Positions 59,654 to 64,000 of a stretch of 64,000 nt of DNA are shown here, piece by piece. The first letter of the stretch is position 1. Each line of letters starts with the position of its first letter. The notes beneath the pieces are model-generated. The model saw only the letters and a list, made by a program, of their open reading frames with translations. It was not told the DNA's origin and made no database searches. The stretch is from Rufibacter sp. LB8 (GTDB lineage: Bacteria; Bacteroidota; Bacteroidia; Cytophagales; Hymenobacteraceae), in NCBI RefSeq assembly GCF_014876185.1, contig NZ_JADALJ010000001.1, positions 2,833,501 to 2,897,500 on the forward strand, written 5' to 3'. The translations under genes and the position numbers were made by a program.

Positions 59654-62077
59654 TTAAACGGTTTCGCGTTTACGCTTGAACCCGTAGAACACCGCTCCGG
59701 CCAAACCAGCCAGCAACAGCACCGAGGAAATCATGGAAACGGTGTTGCCCAAGGTGTATTCCTCTGGCGTGAACCGAAACTCAATGGTATGCTGACCGGC
59801 GGGAACGTTCATGGCGCGCAGGATGTAGTTGGCTCGGAAGTGGTCGGCGGGTTGGCCGTCTATGAAAGCTTGCCAGCCGTCTTTGTAGTAAATCTCAGAG
59901 AAGACCACCAGACCAGCCTGCGCAGCGTTAGCAGTATATTTCAAGTAGTTGGGTTGATACTCTACCAGTTTGATGCTGGAACCTTCTGAAGGATAATTCT
60001 GAACCTTTACATTCGGGAATTTCGTGACATCCACAATGGCTTCGGCGGCGGGTTCAAAGCTTTTAAGGGCGGCCAGTTCCTCGTCGGGGGTTCTCACGGG
60101 CTGCACTTCGGTTACAAACCAAGCATTGCCCAGGTTGCCGGGGATCATCTGCACCGGCTGCTGCTCTTGGCCCGTGATGGCGTATTTGGCGTTGAGCATG
60201 TTGAGTACATTCATGTTGCCAGGCGCCAGGTGCTGCTCAATTACGTCTTGGTAGCGGCGCAGTTTGGCGCCATGGTACCCGCCAATAGACTTGTGGAAGT
60301 AAGACGTACGCGCATCATTAAACGGATTGGCCACGTTGTACACGCGGTAACTCAGGTCTTTGTCCTGCAGAATGGCTTGATCTGCAGGAGTAGGCTGGAA
60401 GTAGCTGCTGGTGTAGTCTTTCTGGAAATCACCGTTGTTGAGGTAGCGCTTGTTCACGGTCCAGAGGTCAATCAGAATCAACAGACCCACCGCAGCCGTG
60501 GCCATGAACGACGATAATTTCTGCTTGGAATACAGGTACAGCGCCACGGCAGCCAGTAAGATGAAGATTAACGAGCGGAAGGCATCGCCGCGCAACATGG
60601 CTTCTCTGTCTGCTCTAATCTCGTTGACGGGATACTGGTACTGAAGCAATTGTTCATCCACGGCGGCGGTGTAGTCAAACGTACCAGCCAACAAGACAAA
60701 CACCAGGCAGAGTCCGCCGGTCACGCCCAGGGCAATCAAGAGTTTCTTCTGAAGGTTGATGATAGGTTCGTTCTGCAGCACGCGGCACAAAGCCAGAATA
60801 GCCAGCAGCACCATAGACACCTGCGCAATCACCAGCGCCATGCTCACCGCCCTAAACTTGTTGTAGCCCGGGAACACGTCAAACATAAAGTAATTGAAGG
60901 CCTCAAAATTCTTACCCCAGCTCAACAGCAAAGACAAAACGGTGGCGCTCACTAGCCAAATCCAGGTGCGGCGGGGCATCACCATAATTCCCAGCACAAA
61001 CAGAAAACAAATGATAGCGCCCATGTACACGGGGCCGCTGGTACCGGGCTGGTCGCCCCAGTAATACGGCATGGTGGCCGTGTCTAACTGACCGGCCGGC
61101 ATACCAGCTTGTTGCAACGCTTTATAGGTTTCAGAGCCTTTTCCCAGCGGGCCCTGGCTGGCGCCGCCGTAGAAGTTGGGAATCAAGAGCGTCATGCTTT
61201 CGCCCACGCCGTAGCTCCACTGGAACGCATACTCGCGGTCAAGTCCGGTGCCTATTTTGGCTTGCGACTCAGCCGTTTGGGTTAGTTCAGAGGCTCCCCT
61301 AATGGAATAGTTACCGTACTCAGCTGTGGTATAGATTCGTCCAAAGCTTACGCCCGCGGCCAAAGCGGCACCAACGGCCAATAACACAGAACGCTTAAAG
61401 AATTCGGGCAGACGGCCTTCTTTGGACCAGGCCACCAATTCCACAATCCCGAAAATCAGCACCATCAACAGCAGGTAATACGTAATCTGCATGTGGTTGG
61501 TGCGCATGTGCATGGTGAGCCCAAACGCGAAAAGCGCCGCGCCCAGCCACATGTTTTTGCGGTAGGCGTACAACAAACCCGCTAGTACCAGCGGCAGATA
61601 GGCAATGGCCAAAGATTTGGTGTTGTGCCCCGCCTCTAGAATGATAAAGTTGTAGGAAACGAAGCTATAGGCCACCGCGCCCACTACCGCCAGCATCGGC
61701 CGCAGGCCTAACACTAAGAACAGCACATAGGCACAAACCAGCGTGATGAACACATTGGAGGCCACCAAGGGCAAACCGGCGGTAAATAAATCATGCACAA
61801 ACCGGAACAAGTCGCCGGAGAACTGCACGCTGATTAAGTAGGCGGGCATGCCACTGAACATAGAATTGGTCCAAAGGGCTTCTTCACCGGTGGCTTTGCG
61901 ATAATCGGCTATTTCTTTGGCGCCGCCCTGGAACTGCATCACATCGTTCTGCATCAGGGTTTTGCCGTCAAAGAATACCGGCGAGAAATACGCTACTACC
62001 AGCAGCACAAAAAAGAGGAGCACTAGCAGGTGCGGCAACACGTGGCGGTTGAAATCGAGTTTAGAAGAAGTGGCCAT
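59654..62077 (-). CDS. YfhO-family membrane protein
   Basis: 807 residues from the ATG at 62077. About 12 to 14 hydrophobic helices fill the chain, with large extracytoplasmic loops and a beta-rich C-terminal domain (NYLKYTANAAQAGLVVFSE, then FRFTPEEYTLGNTVSM). YfhO proteins are membrane glycosyltransferase-like (GT-C fold) proteins, linked to lipoteichoic acid glycosylation in Firmicutes; the role in Bacteroidetes is unknown. The ATG overlaps nothing upstream. A terminator for the DUF4834 gene lies just ahead. Confidence 0.88.
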   Translation of the reverse strand: MATSSKLDFNRHVLPHLLVLLFFVLLVVAYFSPVFFDGKTLMQNDVMQFQGGAKEIADYRKATGEEALWTNSMFSGMPAYLISVQFSGDLFRFVHDLFTAGLPLVASNVFITLVCAYVLFLVLGLRPMLAVVGAVAYSFVSYNFIILEAGHNTKSLAIAYLPLVLAGLLYAYRKNMWLGAALFAFGLTMHMRTNHMQITYYLLLMVLIFGIVELVAWSKEGRLPEFFKRSVLLAVGAALAAGVSFGRIYTTAEYGNYSIRGASELTQTAESQAKIGTGLDREYAFQWSYGVGESMTLLIPNFYGGASQGPLGKGSETYKALQQAGMPAGQLDTATMPYYWGDQPGTSGPVYMGAIICFLFVLGIMVMPRRTWIWLVSATVLSLLLSWGKNFEAFNYFMFDVFPGYNKFRAVSMALVIAQVSMVLLAILALCRVLQNEPIINLQKKLLIALGVTGGLCLVFVLLAGTFDYTAAVDEQLLQYQYPVNEIRADREAMLRGDAFRSLIFILLAAVALYLYSKQKLSSFMATAAVGLLILIDLWTVNKRYLNNGDFQKDYTSSYFQPTPADQAILQDKDLSYRVYNVANPFNDARTSYFHKSIGGYHGAKLRRYQDVIEQHLAPGNMNVLNMLNAKYAITGQEQQPVQMIPGNLGNAWFVTEVQPVRTPDEELAALKSFEPAAEAIVDVTKFPNVKVQNYPSEGSSIKLVEYQPNYLKYTANAAQAGLVVFSEIYYKDGWQAFIDGQPADHFRANYILRAMNVPAGQHTIEFRFTPEEYTLGNTVSMISSVLLLAGLAGAVFYGFKRKRETV

Positions 62078-62096
62078 GATGGGATTTGCTTGCAAT

Positions 62097-62126
62097 AAAA
62101 AGCCCGATGCTGCGGGCACCGGGCTT
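62097..62126 (-). terminator. Intrinsic terminator after DUF4834
   Basis: AAGCCCGGTGCC on the reverse strand pairs with GCATCGGGCTT, followed by TTTTATTG. It lies about 15 bases after the DUF4834 stop and before yfhO. Confidence 0.8.
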
Positions 62127-62140
62127 GAAAGATACTAGGT

Positions 62141-62434
62141 TTATTTCACTTCTTCATACTCCACATACTCGCCACCGGGGAAGTCCTTGCGCTGCCGCTG
62201 TTCCTCAGGCACGTAAGCCACCTTCACCTTGCCTTTGGGCGCTCTGTTTGCTTGGCTCTGAAACGGTGGGGCTTGCCGCCCGAACGGTGGTGCCTGGCCC
62301 CTGCCCTGCTGCGCGAACTGCTGCGCTTTGCGCATCTGTTTCTGTACAAACGTCTTGAGCAGGTATTTCATCACGTACGGCATGATGAACCGCAGCGCGA
62401 AGAGAATGGCTATGATTATAAAAAAGGTCTTCAA
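62141..62434 (-). CDS. DUF4834 small membrane protein
   Basis: 97 residues from a TTG start. One N-terminal hydrophobic helix (TFFIIIAILFALRFIMPYV) is followed by a basic, glutamine-rich tail, PPFGRQAPPF repeats and a C-terminal acidic end. DUF4834 is a small Bacteroidetes family of unknown function. The TTG overlaps the FkbM stop (TTGA), and the family starts MKTF or similar, which supports it. It is inferred to be anchored in the inner membrane. Confidence 0.75.
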   Translation of the reverse strand: MKTFFIIIAILFALRFIMPYVMKYLLKTFVQKQMRKAQQFAQQGRGQAPPFGRQAPPFQSQANRAPKGKVKVAYVPEEQRQRKDFPGGEYVEYEEVK

Positions 62435-63186
62435 GTCTGAGTTGGGTTTGGTTTAAAGTAAAAATCGCCGCCCTGGTACTGGTCAATTTCTGCGGGGGGG
62501 CAAGGAGATAACGTCTGGCCGCCCTGTAACTTGTACACGCCGTAGCCTAAATTGGTAAGAATAGCCACCACCTTCTGGCGGTTCTCCTGCCCGTTGAGCT
62601 CTGTCTGAATTAACGGTTTGTGGCGTTTTATAGTTTCCTGCAGGTGCGCAAAGACCTGGTGTTCATACCCTTCCACGTCACACTTTATGAAATCCAGCTG
62701 CTCCAGGTCCTGGAACAGTTCATCGGGAATTCGCATTTCTACCTGGTAGGTCTGGGCGTATTTTTCCTGCGCGCTGCTGGCAATTTTGGTCATGCCGTGG
62801 TGCACCAGCCCATCGCGCAGGGGCGTGCCCATCTCAATGGTGGTGTTCTCGCCGCCCAGCGCAAACGGTAGCAGGGTGAGGTTAGCCACGCCACTGGCCC
62901 GCACATTGTCGGTCCAAATCTTCCCGAACAACGGCACCGGCTCCACCGCCAGCACCTGTCCTGTTGGCCCGGCCAACCGAGACAAAAACGTGGAATAATA
63001 GCCCAAGTTCGCGCCAATGTCCAGGCACGTGGACCCCGGTTTAATGATTTTTCGCAAGAAAAACAGCTCTGGGTACTTCTCCCGCCCCCGGCCCGTGCCA
63101 ATCATGATGATGTACAGACGGCTCACCAGACGCAGATAGCTCTCAAACCCCAGCGCCTTGACCAATAATTTACGAAGTACTTTCAC
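62431..63186 (-). CDS. FkbM-family methyltransferase
   Basis: 251 residues. The SAM-binding motif is GSTCLDIGANLGYYSTFLSR near residue 52, followed by VLAVEPVP and the FIKCDVEGYEHQVF block near 160. FkbM methyltransferases O-methylate sugars or polyketides. The substrate is unknown. The short N-terminal region of about 45 residues is partly hydrophobic. It overlaps DUF4834 by 4 bases, so they are co-translated. A degenerate HP1 copy lies upstream. Confidence 0.9.
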   Translation of the reverse strand: MKVLRKLLVKALGFESYLRLVSRLYIIMIGTGRGREKYPELFFLRKIIKPGSTCLDIGANLGYYSTFLSRLAGPTGQVLAVEPVPLFGKIWTDNVRASGVANLTLLPFALGGENTTIEMGTPLRDGLVHHGMTKIASSAQEKYAQTYQVEMRIPDELFQDLEQLDFIKCDVEGYEHQVFAHLQETIKRHKPLIQTELNGQENRQKVVAILTNLGYGVYKLQGGQTLSPCPPAEIDQYQGGDFYFKPNPTQT

Positions 63187-63223
63187 GCGGCAAAGTTCAG
63201 GAATTAGGTGGGAGAAACCAAAA

Positions 63224-63270
63224 GCGGGTGTTTTTGGGTGGGTATGAAGAGTGGAGGCCGAAAACGGGAA
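63224..63270. repeat. Degenerate HP1 copy
   Basis: GGTGTTTTTGGGTG on the left and GAGGCCGAAAACGGGAAAT on the right; only the right half is well preserved. Confidence 0.5.
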
Positions 63271-63294
63271 ATTCTGATAAAGAAGGCAATGCGT

Positions 63295-63323
63295 GTAGAG
63301 ACAAGGCAGTGCCTTGTCTCTAC
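63295..63323. repeat. HP2 GTAG palindrome upstream of the RAYT gene
   Basis: Arms GTAGAGACAAGGCA and TGCCTTGTCTCTAC match perfectly around a single G. AATGCGT lies just upstream. It ends 55 bases before the RAYT start. Confidence 0.85.
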
Positions 63324-63378
63324 GTGTTCCAGATAATCATATCAGAACAAAAATTCTGGAGCTACTGTATCTCCAAAA

Positions 63379-63942
63379 ATGGAAGATGCAGAGAGATTCC
63401 TGAACAAATACCGTGTTCCTTCTGCCCGTTTGCAGGACTGGGACTATGGCTGGAATGCGGCCTATTTTGTCACGCTCTGTACCAAAAACCGGGAACATTT
63501 TTTTGGTGAAATTTCAGACAACCGAATGCACTTGTCAGAGATAGGAATTTTGGCAAAAAGCTTCTGGAATGAAATACCGGTTCATTTCCCTTTTGTTGAA
63601 GTAGACGCATTTGTGGTCATGCCCAACCATGTGCATGGCATTATAATCATAGACAAGAAGGAATCTGAAACACCTGTAGAGACAAGGCACTGCCTTGTCT
63701 CTACGCAGGCCAGGAACGCTATTGGCAAAAGTAGATTCCAGAACCAAGGCACCAACACGCTGTCTTCAATTATTGGGTCATACAAATCTGCGGTTACCAA
63801 ACAGGCCAGAAAGATTCATGCTGATTTTTCGTGGCAAGCCAGGTTTCATGACCATATCATCAGAGACAAGAATTCCTTCCAGCATATTTCAGAGTATATT
63901 CTCCACAACCCTGAGACTTGGGAGAAAGACCAGTTTTATTGA
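63379..63942 (+). CDS. REP-associated tyrosine transposase (RAYT), Y1 family
   Basis: 187 residues. The Y1 transposase motifs are the His-x-His pair in MPNHVHGIII (H84, H86) and the C-terminal ARFHDHIIRDKNSFQHISEY with the likely nucleophile Y173 in YILHNPETW. RAYT proteins cut and move short palindromic REP elements as single strands. The gene is flanked by HP2 palindromes at 63295 and 63982, and a third copy (63676-63704) lies inside the gene, coding VETRHCLVST in frame. It appears intact. It could be a chromosomally domesticated copy, since no paired subterminal ends were seen. Confidence 0.88.
   Translation: MEDAERFLNKYRVPSARLQDWDYGWNAAYFVTLCTKNREHFFGEISDNRMHLSEIGILAKSFWNEIPVHFPFVEVDAFVVMPNHVHGIIIIDKKESETPVETRHCLVSTQARNAIGKSRFQNQGTNTLSSIIGSYKSAVTKQARKIHADFSWQARFHDHIIRDKNSFQHISEYILHNPETWEKDQFY
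63676..63704. repeat. HP2 GTAG palindrome inside the RAYT gene
   Basis: Perfect palindrome with arms GTAGAGACAAGGCA and TGCCTTGTCTCTAC around C. It is the exact reverse complement of the copy at 63295 and encodes residues 100-109. Confidence 0.85.
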
Positions 63943-63981
63943 ATTCGGGTGCATTCGAGGAGAAATGAATCAATTTCTGTC

Positions 63982-64000
63982 GTAGAGACCAGGCAGTGCC
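63982..64000. repeat. HP2 palindrome, cut by the window end
   Basis: GTAGAGACCAGGCAGTGCC is visible; the rest lies outside the window. It follows the RAYT stop by 39 bases in the same orientation as the upstream copy. Confidence 0.7.

Noticed and set aside
922-63704. CRISPR-array interpretation of the repeated palindromes
   Set aside because: The copies are scattered singly, with unequal spacing and no spacers or cas genes.
63379-63942. An insertion sequence of the IS200/IS605 type
   Set aside because: The protein looks like a RAYT and is flanked by GTAG palindromes rather than the subterminal hairpins with TnpB expected of IS605; no tnpB was seen.

Overview
This 64 kb window is chromosomal DNA from a Bacteroidetes bacterium. 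The best guess is a Hymenobacteraceae-type member of the Cytophagales (Rufibacter/Pontibacter-like). Reasons: the fused MurF-alanine racemase, two ExbD genes beside TonB, paired OmpH/Skp genes after BamA, DUF6089, DUF4292, DUF4834, DUF5686 and DUF4230 proteins, and TAnnTTTG promoter boxes. The genus call is inference. I see no rRNA, tRNA, CRISPR array, phage or integrative element.

Layout. 1-640 is the 5' part of a phosphoglucosamine mutase gene. 1262-8016 (+) holds mazG, then an ExbB-ExbD-ExbD-TonB energy-transduction operon, a small membrane protein, a phosphate-binding-like lipoprotein and a TPR protein. 8492-21375 (-) holds rluD, then the outer-membrane biogenesis group (two OmpH, BamA, UppS, two DUF6089 barrels), NAD kinase, a CBS protein, two hydrolase/amidotransferase genes, a PemK-type toxin-antitoxin pair, cvpA and yqeY. 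21524-24420 (+) holds pdxJ, a membrane protein, an esterase and a SAM methyltransferase. 24495-33534 (-) holds an AT-rich unknown gene and an envelope operon (flippase, dUTPase, nucleotidyltransferase, TPR, DUF4292 lipoprotein, EnvC-like), then an enoyl-CoA hydratase. 34840-39965 (-) is rimP-nusA-infB. 40904-43294 (-) is feoAB. The rest is mixed housekeeping: Bax inhibitor-like, MurF-Alr, two DMT transporters, esterase, VOC, Ca/H antiporter, DUF5686, RecX, DUF4230, PLP enzyme, YfhO, DUF4834 and FkbM. It ends with a REP-associated tyrosine transposase (RAYT) at 63379.

The most unusual feature is the repeat content. A 41-50 bp palindrome (called HP1 here; halves near TTCCGTTTTCGGGCTCATTT and AAATGAGCCCGAAAACGGAA) occurs about 29 times, nearly always between genes and often within 12 bases of a stop codon. 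A second, 28-29 bp palindrome with GTAG ends (HP2) flanks the RAYT gene, lies in frame inside it, and recurs elsewhere, as expected of REP elements mobilised by such a transposase. A 268 bp element with perfect 46 bp terminal inverted repeats (34361-34628) and several smaller repeat families fill the long intergenic gaps.

All coordinates and motifs were read by eye. Family names come from recognition of sequence motifs, not from a database search.
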